A stretch of 64,000 nucleotides of DNA, taken from the NCBI RefSeq assembly GCF_013349995.1, contig NZ_JABVXF010000014.1:1-64000 (forward strand), read 5' to 3'. Below are positions 7,375 to 19,696 of the stretch, piece after piece; positions within the stretch are counted from its first letter, which is position 1; every line of letters begins with the position of its first letter. A program made the translations under genes and the position numbers. The DNA is from Pseudoalteromonas sp. 0303. Its GTDB lineage: Bacteria; Pseudomonadota; Gammaproteobacteria; Enterobacterales; Alteromonadaceae. The notes beneath the pieces are model-generated. The model had not been told where the DNA came from. It saw only the letters and a program-made list of their open reading frames with translations, and did not search any database.

Positions 7375-8316
7375 TTAACTCATAAACAATGCTATTTGAT
7401 GATACAAGCCAATTCCTAGTAATACATTGAAAGGAAAGGTAATACCTAAAGAACATAACATGGCTAAGCCTATATCAGCATCAGGAATAGCTGCTTTAAT
7501 AGCCGCTGGAGCAGCAATATAAGAGGCACTAGCAACTAGGCTTGCTAATATTACCACCGAGCCCAGTTCGAGTTGCAGGGCAGTACCCACACAGACGCCG
7601 ATAGCACCCAATAGATTGGGTGTTATAAGTGCAAATAATGCTAAACGCCAATGATGCCATGGAATAGGACGCAGTGTTTGTGCGGCCATTAAACCCATTT
7701 CGAGCAAGAATAACGCTAATACAACTTTAAAGCTGTTTGTTAACAGGCTAGTTACTTGGCTGCCTTGTTGTGTGCCGTACATCATGCCAATAATTACACC
7801 ACCTACAAGCAGAATCACGCTTTTGTTAGTCAGTGTTTCATGCCATAGCGCTTTGAGTGATAGGTTTTGCCCAGACCCATTTCCAAGACGGCGGAATAGT
7901 AATAAACCAACGATGATTGCAGGTAACTCAAGCATTACTAAGTAAAGCGTGACTTCAGCACCCACATTAAGTGAGTTCGATTCGGCATATGCTAAAGCAA
8001 CGGCGAATGTACCTGCACTTACAGAACCATAGTGGGCGGCAATACTTGCGCTATTAGCAACAGAGAGGTTTAGCAGTTTGTTTAAAACTGGGTAAAGCAT
8101 TAAAGGTATTAAGCCGCCAAGCATTAACACAGCGCCCATTTCGGGTAAGAGTTGCCAATGTAAATTGCCATGTAGCACCATGCCGCCTTTTAAGCCAATG
8201 GTGAGCATCAACAATAGGCTAAGGGTTTCATAGGTTGCTTGCGGAATTTTTAGGTCAGAGCGAAGTAATCCGGCTGTGAGTCCTAAAACAAAAAACATTA
8301 CAACAATATCAGGCAC
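7375..8316 (-). CDS. SbtA-type sodium-dependent bicarbonate transporter family protein
   Basis: Inner-membrane protein of 313 residues with about ten hydrophobic segments, matching the Sbt_1 (DUF897) family. SbtA of cyanobacteria imports bicarbonate with sodium. Family-like features are MPDIVVMFFVLGLTAGLLRSD at the N-terminus, the LTIGLKGG segment, AAHYGSVSAGTFAVA at about 93-107, and ASYIAAPAAIKAAIPDA near the C-terminus. In heterotrophic bacteria it is often next to a divergent LysR regulator, as here (gap about 109 bp). The physiological substrate in this organism is inferred from the family. Confidence 0.85.
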   Translation of the reverse strand: MPDIVVMFFVLGLTAGLLRSDLKIPQATYETLSLLLMLTIGLKGGMVLHGNLHWQLLPEMGAVLMLGGLIPLMLYPVLNKLLNLSVANSASIAAHYGSVSAGTFAVALAYAESNSLNVGAEVTLYLVMLELPAIIVGLLLFRRLGNGSGQNLSLKALWHETLTNKSVILLVGGVIIGMMYGTQQGSQVTSLLTNSFKVVLALFLLEMGLMAAQTLRPIPWHHWRLALFALITPNLLGAIGVCVGTALQLELGSVVILASLVASASYIAAPAAIKAAIPDADIGLAMLCSLGITFPFNVLLGIGLYHQIALFMS

Positions 8317-8396
8317 TTTGTTCTCCTCTTGGTTAAAAGCGCCGCTATTCTAGATAAAAATTCACATAGTAAATAATTAAATAAGTGATAGTATCT

Positions 8397-8414
8397 TATA
8401 GATAATCATCTATA
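8397..8414. promoter_or_regulatory. Perfect dyad in the sbtA-like/LysR intergenic region
   Basis: TATAGAT-AATC-ATCTATA, 7-bp arms with a 4-bp centre, ends 12 bp before the regulator's ATG and abuts its AGG Shine-Dalgarno. LysR proteins bind such dyads and repress their own gene, so this is a good autoregulatory operator candidate. Confidence 0.6.
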
Positions 8415-8425
8415 GGTTGGGTTTT

Positions 8426-9376
8426 ATGGACTTAAGACATATTTCTTTTCGCTTACTAGAAGTGTTTATGTGTGTGGTAAAAACGCGATCTATCAGTGAA
8501 ACAGCAAGGCAGCTACACTTAACGCAACCAACGGTTTCGCAACAAATTAAACGCTTACAAGAAACAGTTAATGAGCCATTAGTGATGGTTAATCAGCAGC
8601 GTATACATGTTACAGAAGCGGGTTTTGCATTGTTTCAAACATGTCAGCAGGTGTTTGGTCATTTTGATGATTATCAAGATTACTTAGCTGAACTCAGAGG
8701 CGGTGAGCGCGGGCGCTGTAAAATAGCCATGGTTAACACCGCACAATATATTTTGCCTAAGTTACTTGGTCCGTATAGTAATTTACATCCGCACGTTGAA
8801 TTGCCACTAGAGATTGGTAATCGTGCTGAGGTGCTTGCCCGATTTGAAAGAGGCGAAGACGATATTTATGTATTTAGTCACCCCCCTTCGTTAGAACACG
8901 CAAAAGCGGGGCGGTTTTTACAAAATCCTCTTGTATTTATTGCGGCAAATAACCATAAGCTTGCGAGTAAAAGTCATGTAACTTTACATGACTTAGTGAG
9001 TGAACGTTTTTTACTTCGCGAGCCAGGTTCAGCTACGCGAATGCTGTTTGAGAGTGAACTGCAAAGCAGAGGTTTTGTCCTTAGCAACACAGTGCAAATG
9101 GCGAGTAACGAGGCTATTCGTGTTGCTGTTGGCTCAGGAATGGGGCTTGGTGTTGTTTCGCGCCATGTATTGCCACCTCACGATACGAGTTTTTGCATGC
9201 TAAATGTTGAAGATGTGAATTTGGCAAGCCATTGGTATTTTGTGGTGCGCACCGATCGCCATTTATCACATGCGGCGCGCAACTTTTTAAAATTTGCACA
9301 ACTAAACTTAGAGCAATGTTTAGATGCAAGGTGGGTAACGAATGAGCTAAGCCAGCTAAATGAGAGTTTAAATTAA
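8426..9376 (+). CDS. LysR-family transcriptional regulator
   Basis: DNA-binding regulator of 316 residues. The N-terminal winged helix (about 1-65) includes SISETARQLHLTQPTVSQQIKRL. The rest is the two-lobed periplasmic-binding-protein-like effector domain. I prefer the ATG over a TTG three codons earlier, because AGG lies 9 nt before it. It is divergent from the SbtA-like transporter and probably controls it; a CO2/bicarbonate-linked signal as in CbbR/CmpR is inference. A perfect dyad at 8397-8414 suggests autoregulation. Confidence 0.88.
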   Translation: MDLRHISFRLLEVFMCVVKTRSISETARQLHLTQPTVSQQIKRLQETVNEPLVMVNQQRIHVTEAGFALFQTCQQVFGHFDDYQDYLAELRGGERGRCKIAMVNTAQYILPKLLGPYSNLHPHVELPLEIGNRAEVLARFERGEDDIYVFSHPPSLEHAKAGRFLQNPLVFIAANNHKLASKSHVTLHDLVSERFLLREPGSATRMLFESELQSRGFVLSNTVQMASNEAIRVAVGSGMGLGVVSRHVLPPHDTSFCMLNVEDVNLASHWYFVVRTDRHLSHAARNFLKFAQLNLEQCLDARWVTNELSQLNESLN

Positions 9377-9393
9377 ACTAACAAGTTGTTGCG

Positions 9394-10015
9394 TTAAAAT
9401 GCCATGGTCACAACCTGATTACGGCCATTTAACTTCGCTTTGTATAAGCCTTTGTCGGCCTCAGCAAGTAACTCGTTAACATTATTTGTGCCTGATTTAT
9501 GGGTGATAATACCGATACTGATAGACAGGTTTATTTCATGGTCATTAACTCTCTTGAAGAAATCGATATCTATCATCAAAGCGCAAAGTTTTGTTAGGTT
9601 GTTGTTTGCTTGTTCTAAATAATTGTTACTAACGCTAATAAACGCTCGACGATTCAATAAACCGGTTAGCGAATCACGATTAGCAAGGTCACTCAGTACC
9701 AGCTCATGCTCTAAGAACATCATTAATGGCCAGATCATGGCGGTTAGTGTGGTAATAACAATATGGCTTATGAGAATAACAGCTAATATTTGTTTCAAGT
9801 CTGTTTGCAACAAACCTAGGTAATCACTAAGTAGTAGTGAAAACTGGGTTACCATAATCAAAGCGTGAATGACGAAACACAACTTGAGTAATACTAAATG
9901 CATGATGCGTTTAACATGCAACTTGTTGTCTTTGAAAATACAAAGACAATAAGAACGACCCAATAATCACATTCAATAAAATTGAGATGCTGATTATGGT
10001 GGGTAAATGCATCAT
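9394..10015 (-). pseudogene. Broken membrane GGDEF protein: frameshift plus loss of the GGDEF core
   Basis: From ATG at 10015 (behind AGGGA) the frame encodes a membrane segment (MMHLPTIISISILLNVIIG...) and stops near 9910. The rest continues in another frame, ending at 9394, with further hydrophobic segments and a diguanylate-cyclase domain beginning DSLTGLLNRRAF. That domain reads IDFFKRVND and then jumps directly to HEINLSISIGI, so roughly 65-75 residues are missing, including the GGDEF signature and the inhibitory site. The C-terminal EADKGLYKAKLNGRNQV is intact. Two independent lesions mark it as a decayed gene that cannot make c-di-GMP. A short product from the inner frame (9394-9963) could still be made. 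Confidence 0.8.
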
Positions 10016-10096
10016 GACTTTCCCTGAAGAATTACTCGACTAAAATCTATTTAATTATTATGTATTAGTTGGGTATTGAGAGCCCGTATATTGTAA

Positions 10097-10990
10097 CTAT
10101 AGTTTCAGGCTTTCTAATGCCGGCTTCAATGTTGGATAGTGGAAGCGGTAATTGTGACTAAGTAGTTTATTCGGAAGCACAAATTGACCATGAAGCAGAA
10201 GATCAGACATTTCTCCCATCATCAATTTTAAAACCCAGCTAGGCATACGTAGCATGGCAGGTCGCGAAATCACACTCGCGAGTGTTTGACTAAATTCATT
10301 ATTATCAACAGGGTTTGGCGCAGTGGCATTGACAGGCCCGTGTATCTCTTGATGTGAAAGCACAAAAAGGATGAGTTGGATCATGTCGTCAATGTGGATC
10401 CACGACATTCCTTGATGACCTTGGCCTAATGGTCCACCCAAGCCAAATTTAAAGGCAGGCAGCATCTTACCTAAAGCACCACCTTGCTTAGCTAATACGA
10501 TACCTGTACGGAGTAAGCAAACTCGAGTTTGGCTAGATTGTGCTTTTGTTGCTGCATGCTCCCAATCACGGCAAAGAACATGGCTAAATTCAGGATAAAT
10601 ATCATTAAAGCTTTCATCAATTGGCTGGTTTTCTTGGCGGCCATAAAAGCCAATCGCACTGCCAGAAATAAAGGTATGAGGCGGCGATTCACAGCGGCTA
10701 ATTGCTTTAGTTATCTGTAAGGTAAGATTAATCCGGCTATTCAACAAAGTGCGCTTTTGCGACTCGCTCCAGCGCTTGTTGACGATTGGCTCTCCAGCTA
10801 GATTAATGACAGCGTCAACCTCTTCAAAGTTAACTTCATCGAGTGATTTAACAGTGTGTACTTGATGAGTCAGTATGACCGCGGCTTGAATAGGGTTGCG
10901 TGTTAGCACAGTAACCTTGTGGTGATTCAATAAAAAAGGGCACAAATGTCTACCAATGAGGCCTGTTCCACCTGTTAATAAAATATGCAT
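10097..10990 (-). CDS. yfcH: YfcH-like NAD-dependent epimerase/reductase (TIGR01777/SDR39U1 family)
   Basis: Atypical short-chain dehydrogenase of 297 residues in the cytoplasm. Seen: nucleotide-binding GGTGLIG at 7-13, FISGSAIGFYG with the Ser and Tyr of the family, and the C-terminal DUF1731 region (about 247-293: SRPAMLRMPSWVLKLMMGE ... LLSHNYRFHYP). E. coli YfcH and human SDR39U1 are relatives with no settled substrate. It appears to be a single-gene unit; the 238-bp gap upstream holds its promoter and that of the divergent kinase. Confidence 0.87.
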   Translation of the reverse strand: MHILLTGGTGLIGRHLCPFLLNHHKVTVLTRNPIQAAVILTHQVHTVKSLDEVNFEEVDAVINLAGEPIVNKRWSESQKRTLLNSRINLTLQITKAISRCESPPHTFISGSAIGFYGRQENQPIDESFNDIYPEFSHVLCRDWEHAATKAQSSQTRVCLLRTGIVLAKQGGALGKMLPAFKFGLGGPLGQGHQGMSWIHIDDMIQLILFVLSHQEIHGPVNATAPNPVDNNEFSQTLASVISRPAMLRMPSWVLKLMMGEMSDLLLHGQFVLPNKLLSHNYRFHYPTLKPALESLKL

Positions 10991-11234
10991 AGTGCTGCCT
11001 TAATTAATATCTGTGTGTGTTTTTTATACATAGTGATGGTGATTTTTGCAAATATATACGCGTAAAGCAGTAATTTAGATTGGTTTTCTTGTTAGCCAAA
11101 AAATGCATGTTTTAATGCTATATCATGGTGTTTTTAATGAAATTTGGCTCTTTAGCCTGTTTTAAGTGTACGCTCAGTAATTTATTGATATGCTAATTTG
11201 AACTAGATGCAGTTTTAAGTGACAAGGAGTGACT

Positions 11235-13253
11235 GTGAACTTTCTGCGCCAATTCCACGATATAGTATCCAATCAAGAAATTGATTTTTCAGACAAAGTA
11301 ATCAAGTTACTAGAATTTGGTTTAGAGGTATTTGCTCTCGAATTTGCGATTGTGAGTCAAGTTGATGACAAGCTTTATACGGTCATTCATGTTGTCGCGC
11401 CTGATGATGCAATCCTGGTTGGTACGCAGTTCGATGTAGAAGGAACTTACTGTGCTCACACCCTTAAAGCTAATAAGGCGCTTTCATTTCATCATGCCTC
11501 TAATAGCCGCATTGCACAGCACCCTTGTTATGAAAATTTTCAACTTGAGTCATACATTGGCGCGCCTATTTTTGTTGGCAAAAAGGTGTTCGGTACGGTT
11601 AATTTCTCAGCGCCTAACGTGTCAAAACCTTTTAGTGAAGAGTCTCACGATTATGTAGAGTTATTTGCTCAGTGGTTAGGCAATGAATTTGCACGTAATG
11701 CCTCATCTGAGAGATTAGTCAAAAAGAACTATATGCTCGCGCAAGTCGAAGAAGTTGCTCGTATAGGCTCTTGGGAGTTCGACCTACTAGAAAATAAGTT
11801 GTACTGGAGTAAACAAACTAAAGCAATCCATGAAGTGTCCGTTGATTACTCTCCAAACATTGAAGCAGGTATCGAGTTTTATAAAGAAGGTGAAAGTCGA
11901 GATGCGATACAACAAGTTGTTCAAGAGGCTATTGAGCAAGGAAAAAATTGGAATATTGAAGTTGAGCTAGTTACAGCAAAGGGCAATAATATTTGGGTAT
12001 CAACGTATGGCGAAGCAGAATTTGAAAACGGGCAATATGTTCGTTTAATAGGTACTTTTCAAGATGTAACGAAAGAGGTGTTACTTCGTGAAGAGCTTAA
12101 AAAGCAAAAAGTGGATGCTGAGCGTACACTTGAAGACAGAAGTATCTTGCTGGCTAAGATTAGCCATGAACTACGCACGCCGCTTAATGGCATTACAGGC
12201 ATGCTAACGACTTTACTTTATGAAAAGTCAGGGCAAAAGCGAGAAGAAAAACTCAAAGTGGCACTACGAAGTGCTGATATATTACTAAATATTATTAACG
12301 AGGTGCTTGATTTTACCAAGATTAATCATGGTGAGCTGAAGTTGGAACCCTGTCACTTTTTATTAAAAACAGTTTTTGTTGATCTAGCGTCTTTGTACTT
12401 GCCTTTATACCAAGAAAAAGACCTTCGTTTTGACGTCGATATTGATATAAGTGAAGAGTGTTGGACTTACTGTGATAACACCCGACTCACTCAAATTGCG
12501 TCTAACTTACTGAGTAATGCCTTAAAGTTTACCGAGCAAGGCACTATTAAGTTATACGTATCTGCTAGGGTTCAAAATGACGATGTCATCTTAAATTTAA
12601 GAGTTTCTGATACGGGCATAGGCATGACAGAAACCTTTATGAAGTCACTGTTTTCACCATTTACCCAAGAGCTAAATAAGGACCGTAAAAAGGGGGGCAC
12701 GGGTCTTGGCCTTGCAATAGTGAAGGAGCTTATTGATTATATGGGGGGCACAATAAAGGTCAGTAGCGAATTCCAAAAAGGCAGTTGTTTTGATATTCAA
12801 CTACCTCTGAAGCTAGGGCAACCACAATCACATGATACGCTGCATACCTCTGATATCGACTTTTCAGCCTTGCCTTTATCGATACTAGTTGTTGATGATA
12901 ATCAAATTAACCGCTTTGTGTTAAAAGCACACCTAGAAAAGTTAGGCTTAACGGCCGATTATGCCTGCGATGGTATTGATGCGATAAATAAGTGCAAGCA
13001 AAACAAATACAATCTGATTTTTATGGATTGCGTAATGCCAGAAATGGATGGTATTGAAGCAACCCGTATTTTAAGAGATGAGAAAATTTGCCCAACGGAT
13101 AAAACTTATATCATTGCTCTAACAGCCAATACCTCTGCAGATGATAAAGCTGCTTGTAAACAAGCTGGAATGGATTTATTTGTTTCAAAGCCTGTAAAAA
13201 ATACGGCTATTGAGCAAGCAATTGTGGCAGCTAATGAGCATTTTTTAATGTAA
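11235..13253 (+). CDS. Cytosolic GAF-PAS hybrid sensor histidine kinase
   Basis: Signal-transducing kinase of about 672 residues without membrane segments. Order (numbered from the upstream GTG at 11229, two codons earlier): GAF about 20-160, PAS about 170-285, HisKA with phospho-acceptor H313 (KISHELRTPLNG), HATPase_c with NLLSNALKF at 426-434, DTGIGM at 461-466 and GGTGLGLAI at 489-497, and a receiver with acidic DD at 556-557, phospho-acceptor D600 (IFMDCVMPEMDG) and Lys K655. Start: AAGGAG at 11224-11229 overlaps the GTG at 11229 but sits 5 nt before the GTG at 11235, so 11235 is chosen. No HPt domain or output regulator is nearby, so the phosphorelay partners must be elsewhere. It precedes the binding-protein/kinase pair by 121 bp. 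Confidence 0.92.
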   Translation: MNFLRQFHDIVSNQEIDFSDKVIKLLEFGLEVFALEFAIVSQVDDKLYTVIHVVAPDDAILVGTQFDVEGTYCAHTLKANKALSFHHASNSRIAQHPCYENFQLESYIGAPIFVGKKVFGTVNFSAPNVSKPFSEESHDYVELFAQWLGNEFARNASSERLVKKNYMLAQVEEVARIGSWEFDLLENKLYWSKQTKAIHEVSVDYSPNIEAGIEFYKEGESRDAIQQVVQEAIEQGKNWNIEVELVTAKGNNIWVSTYGEAEFENGQYVRLIGTFQDVTKEVLLREELKKQKVDAERTLEDRSILLAKISHELRTPLNGITGMLTTLLYEKSGQKREEKLKVALRSADILLNIINEVLDFTKINHGELKLEPCHFLLKTVFVDLASLYLPLYQEKDLRFDVDIDISEECWTYCDNTRLTQIASNLLSNALKFTEQGTIKLYVSARVQNDDVILNLRVSDTGIGMTETFMKSLFSPFTQELNKDRKKGGTGLGLAIVKELIDYMGGTIKVSSEFQKGSCFDIQLPLKLGQPQSHDTLHTSDIDFSALPLSILVVDDNQINRFVLKAHLEKLGLTADYACDGIDAINKCKQNKYNLIFMDCVMPEMDGIEATRILRDEKICPTDKTYIIALTANTSADDKAACKQAGMDLFVSKPVKNTAIEQAIVAANEHFLM

Positions 13254-13374
13254 GAAATTGTAGTTTGTGAATACTCGGCTTAGAAACATTATCGCTGGGT
13301 AAATTAGTAGTTATTTTAGGCAATTTTCAAATTTAACCTATACTTTTAATGGGTTTAATAGGCTGGATTGCTAA

Positions 13375-14643
13375 ATGGACTACTCAGATAACCGCCGAGA
13401 CTTTTTAAAAACATTAGGTCTTGGTGCTGTGGCTTCAACACTTGCCTTCAAGGCTCCTTATGTGTTTGCTAAAAACACGCCCACAATTAGGGTTATGGGG
13501 ACCCACGTAACTCTTCAAGGAGAACTCAGGCAAAAAGCCATGCTTGAGCTGGGTATTAATATTGAATTTACCCCAATGGGCAGTGCTGCGGTGCTGCAAA
13601 AGGCAGCATCAGACCCAAGTAGCTTTGACTTATATGAGCAATGGTCAGATTCAATTAATATTCTCTGGCAAGCAGGGGCTATTCAACCTATCGAAACAGA
13701 GCGCCTTACCTATTGGGATGAAATCAATCCACTCTCTAAAACAGGTAAAATTGTGCCTGAAGCGAAGTTAGGCGCTGGTGACTCACCCAACAAACTTCTT
13801 TACGTGCAAGCAGATGGAACGCTTGCGACTACACCAAGCGATGCAATTAGTTTCTTGCCCTACGTGCATAATGTCGACTCGTTTGGTTACAACACTCAGT
13901 TCATAGAGAAGGGGATTCCTTACCAAACCGAGTCTTGGTCTTGGCTACTCGATGAAAAGAATAAAGGCAAAGTCGCCCTTGTTAATGCACCAACAATTGG
14001 TATTTTTGATGCAGCTCTGGCTGCCGAGGCGCATGGGCTGATGACATTTAAAGATATGGGTAATATGAGTATTAGCGAAATTGACCAGCTATTTGCAATA
14101 TTACTGCAAAAGAAAAGGCAAGGTCATTTCGCCGGTTTTTGGACTTCGGTACCGCAGTCTGTTGATTTTATGAAAATGAAGCGCGTTACTATTCAAAGTA
14201 TGTTTTCGCCCGGTGTTAGTGCCTGCAAAGGGCAAGGTATCCCGGTTGTTTATGCTTCACCGAAAGAAGGTTATCGTGCTTGGCATGGAGTAATGTGTTT
14301 ATCAGCTAATGCACAGGGACATGTTAAAGATGCTGCTTATGAATACATGAATTGGTGGCTTTCTGGCTATCCAGGCGCATTTATCGCAAGACAAGGTTAT
14401 TACATTTCTAATCCTGAGCGGAGTCAGCCTCTTATGTCAAAAGCAGAATGGCAATATTGGTATGAAGGGCAAGAAGCATCCATGGATTTACGCGGAACAG
14501 ACGGCAAAATATCTGTTCAAGCGGGTCAAGCTCGTGATGGAGGAAGCTATATCAAGCGTTTTTCGAATATAGCGGTCTGGAATACGGTAATGCCGAATTA
14601 TGATTACAGTTTAGATAAATGGTATGAGTTGTTGAACTCATAA
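13375..14643 (+). CDS. Tat-exported extracellular solute-binding protein (PotD-like), probable sensor partner
   Basis: Periplasmic binding protein of 422 residues. The N-terminus carries a twin-arginine motif NRRDFLK (R7-R8) and a hydrophobic stretch, with probable processing near residue 32 (YVFAKN). The mature part resembles the iron/polyamine type II binding proteins (domain movement DLYEQWSD..., VHNVDSFGYN, ESWSWLLDEKNKGKVALVN, GAFIARQGYY). No ABC permease or ATPase gene is near. Instead the hybrid kinase at 14653 starts 9 nt after its stop, so the protein most likely presents a ligand to that kinase, as LuxP does for LuxQ or TorT for TorS. Ligand unknown; polyamine-like is only a family guess. 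Confidence 0.85.
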   Translation: MDYSDNRRDFLKTLGLGAVASTLAFKAPYVFAKNTPTIRVMGTHVTLQGELRQKAMLELGINIEFTPMGSAAVLQKAASDPSSFDLYEQWSDSINILWQAGAIQPIETERLTYWDEINPLSKTGKIVPEAKLGAGDSPNKLLYVQADGTLATTPSDAISFLPYVHNVDSFGYNTQFIEKGIPYQTESWSWLLDEKNKGKVALVNAPTIGIFDAALAAEAHGLMTFKDMGNMSISEIDQLFAILLQKKRQGHFAGFWTSVPQSVDFMKMKRVTIQSMFSPGVSACKGQGIPVVYASPKEGYRAWHGVMCLSANAQGHVKDAAYEYMNWWLSGYPGAFIARQGYYISNPERSQPLMSKAEWQYWYEGQEASMDLRGTDGKISVQAGQARDGGSYIKRFSNIAVWNTVMPNYDYSLDKWYELLNS

Positions 14644-14652
14644 GGAGCTACA

Positions 14653-16941
14653 TTGCTAACCATTTTTTCTAGGTCTTTAGCAGCCAAAGTGTTATTGGCA
14701 TTGATACTCGTTTTACTTGTAATGGGGGCGAGTTATTTTGTCTTGAACAAGCGATTACAAAGAATTGAAACATCTTTTAACGATATAAGCCGCATTAGTA
14801 ATTATGCCGTGGGTATACTTCGTATAAATAAAGATATTGTTGAAATGCAGCGTGATATTTCAGTTTATGGATTCTCAGGTAGTAAACCCGTATTTAGCAA
14901 AATCATAGAGAACTTTGAAAGTATAAAAGCACGGTTAGAAAGCGTTGATTTAACAAGCGATGAGCTTCAAAGCCAAGTTTACCTCAATTCGATGGCGAAG
15001 CTTATAAGTAGATATGGCGACAATTTAGAAGTACTTGCAAAGCGCTATGAAATCAAAACACAGCTCGCTGACGTTGAGTTACCGCAAATCTATTTAGAAG
15101 CTATTAATGAATTAACCAACCTCAAATTAACTGCGACTAGCAATGACGAGAAGCTGGCTATCACTGAACATCTCAATGTATGGCATGAATTACATCGTGA
15201 TGCGTCTTTGTTTCTTGCCAAAAAAGATTACTCTAAAAGAGCAGCGGTTAATAAGGCGCTGGCTATTTTATCAAACCAGTCACAAACCAACACTGATCTA
15301 AGTAATAACCGTGAACATGCTAAAACATATAAACAGGCTTTTTCGAGAGGCGTGCAGGCTAACCGAAACTATTTAAGCTTGGTTAATGTTGTTATGGCTG
15401 GCGATGCTATAGAGTTCAGCACCCTTGCAGATAAACTCAGAGAGCAATCCCTAGCAAAATTACAAAAGATTAAAAGTGAAGCGCAAGAAACAGTAATAAA
15501 ATCAGACCAAACTCTGCGTTTTCTTGCTGTTGGCGTGGTTATCTACATTATAGCGCTTGCCATCTTTTTCCACCTGCATATATCGCGCGCAATCACACGT
15601 TTAACTACAAGTTTTCAATACTTCTTAGCTGGTGATTTATCAGCTCCTATTTATGATTTAAAGCGTAACGATGAAATTGGTGTGCTTGCAACTGCGGCAG
15701 ATAGATTTCGGGTGTTAAGCCAAGATCTTACCCAAGCCAAGAAAACGGCAGAACACACCACCCAAGTTAAATCAGAGTTCCTAGCAAATATGAGCCATGA
15801 AATTAGAACCCCTATGAATGGCATTTTAGGAATGGCGCGGCAGTTGAGCCGTACCAGTTTGTCTCATGAACAAATGAAGATGCTTAATATTCTTCAATCT
15901 TCAGGGGCTGGTTTATTGGTAATCATCAACGACATTTTAGATATAAGTAAGATTGAAGCCTCTAAAATTGAGTTAGAGTCTGTACCAATACATCTAAATT
16001 CGCTACTAGATGAGCTCCAACATTTATTTAAAGAGCAAGCCCAAAGTAAGCATATTAAGTTGAATATCTCTGTTGCTGAAGAGTATCAACATTGTGTTTT
16101 CTTTGCTGATGAAGCCCGCCTAAAACAAGTGTTGATAAACCTTATAGGGAATGCAATTAAATTCACCGAGAAAGGTAGTGTTACGCTAAACGTAAGAATT
16201 AATGAGCTAGACGGCGATGATCTGAGCATCAATTTTAGTGTGATTGATACAGGAATAGGTATCGCAAAAGAAAATCTCGGTAGGTTATTTGAAGCGTTTT
16301 CTCAAGCGGATAGCTCAATTACACGGCGCTTTGGTGGTACAGGGCTCGGCCTTGCTATCTCAAGTAAGTTACTAAATTTGATGGATGCCCCTTTACAAGT
16401 TGAGAGTGAAGTTGGGCAGGGGTCTCACTTTTATTTTGAGCTAAAAACAACACAGGTTATTGAGCAATCTAAGTTTGAAGCCGAAACTAGGCAAGAAAGC
16501 GAAGAGGAACAAGTAGACTTTTCAACACTACATGTGCTTGTAGTAGAAGATAATGACATTAATCAGGTTGTTATCGAAGCTATGTTAAATGAGTTTGGTA
16601 TAAGCTCAATAAAAATAGCAGGGGATGGCGAGCAGGCTGTTGCGCTATGTAAGGAACATAGTGGAGAAAATAATCTGCAAAATAGTTTTGATATTATATT
16701 TATGGATATGCAGATGCCTGTACTTGATGGCCCGCAAGCAACAATACGTATAAGAGAAATGCCAGAGTATAGAGCTATCCCTATTATTGCCTTAACAGCC
16801 AATGTACTTGAAGCTGATAAGCAACGATGTTTTGCCGCAGGAATGAATGATTTTGTTGCCAAGCCGATTGACTACGAATGTGTTAAAACGGTTTTACTAA
16901 AGTGGTCTAAAAGTGAAGTGAGCGCTACGAGTGATTGTTAA
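14653..16941 (+). CDS. Membrane hybrid sensor histidine kinase coupled to the binding protein
   Basis: A kinase of 762 residues starting at TTG, with AAGGAG 5 nt upstream. Order: TM1 about 11-31, an all-helical periplasmic sensor about 32-288, TM2 about 289-309, HAMP about 310-362, HisKA with H382 ([12 protein letters not shown]), HATPase_c with NLIGNAIKF at 496-504, DTGIGI at 532-537 and GGTGLGLAI at 561-569, and a receiver with D685 ([12 protein letters not shown]) and K738. The helical periplasmic domain and tight coupling to a binding-protein gene resemble TorS. No HPt or separate response regulator is adjacent. It ends before a hairpin at 16970-17011. Confidence 0.92.
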   Translation: MLTIFSRSLAAKVLLALILVLLVMGASYFVLNKRLQRIETSFNDISRISNYAVGILRINKDIVEMQRDISVYGFSGSKPVFSKIIENFESIKARLESVDLTSDELQSQVYLNSMAKLISRYGDNLEVLAKRYEIKTQLADVELPQIYLEAINELTNLKLTATSNDEKLAITEHLNVWHELHRDASLFLAKKDYSKRAAVNKALAILSNQSQTNTDLSNNREHAKTYKQAFSRGVQANRNYLSLVNVVMAGDAIEFSTLADKLREQSLAKLQKIKSEAQETVIKSDQTLRFLAVGVVIYIIALAIFFHLHISRAITRLTTSFQYFLAGDLSAPIYDLKRNDEIGVLATAADRFRVLSQDLTQAKKTAEHTTQVKSEFLANMSHEIRTPMNGILGMARQLSRTSLSHEQMKMLNILQSSGAGLLVIINDILDISKIEASKIELESVPIHLNSLLDELQHLFKEQAQSKHIKLNISVAEEYQHCVFFADEARLKQVLINLIGNAIKFTEKGSVTLNVRINELDGDDLSINFSVIDTGIGIAKENLGRLFEAFSQADSSITRRFGGTGLGLAISSKLLNLMDAPLQVESEVGQGSHFYFELKTTQVIEQSKFEAETRQESEEEQVDFSTLHVLVVEDNDINQVVIEAMLNEFGISSIKIAGDGEQAVALCKEHSGENNLQNSFDIIFMDMQMPVLDGPQATIRIREMPEYRAIPIIALTANVLEADKQRCFAAGMNDFVAKPIDYECVKTVLLKWSKSEVSATSDC

Positions 16942-16969
16942 AAATTGATTTTAAGTCGCTAAAATAAAA

Positions 16970-17011
16970 AGAGTTACCTCTTTGGTGGTAAATACACATT
17001 GAGGTAACTCT
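16970..17011. terminator. Hairpin between the kinase gene and icd
   Basis: Perfect 11-bp arms AGAGTTACCTC/GAGGTAACTCT with a 20-nt loop lie between convergent genes. The T-run is short on the plus side, and A/T-rich sequence flanks the minus side. A terminator is likely. Confidence 0.6.
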
Positions 17012-17041
17012 CTTATAGCTAATTAATTAGGTTTAAATGAA

Positions 17042-19646
<2,605 letters not shown>

Positions 19647-19676
19647 AAGCGAGGATCTTAACAAGGTCGCTCGCTT
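19647..19676 (-). terminator. Probable terminator of the cold-shock gene
   Basis: Arms AAGCGAG/CTCGCTT with a 16-nt loop lie 21 bp past the stop on the minus strand. The T-run is poor, so this is only moderately supported. Confidence 0.45.
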
Positions 19677-19696
19677 GATACTCGAATAGGTTTTAC

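Noticed and set aside
7292..7456. N-terminal extension of the 139-residue minus-strand gene into the transporter gene
   Set aside because: The extension overlaps the SbtA-like coding region, has no Shine-Dalgarno, and an internal ATG has a well-placed AAGGA.
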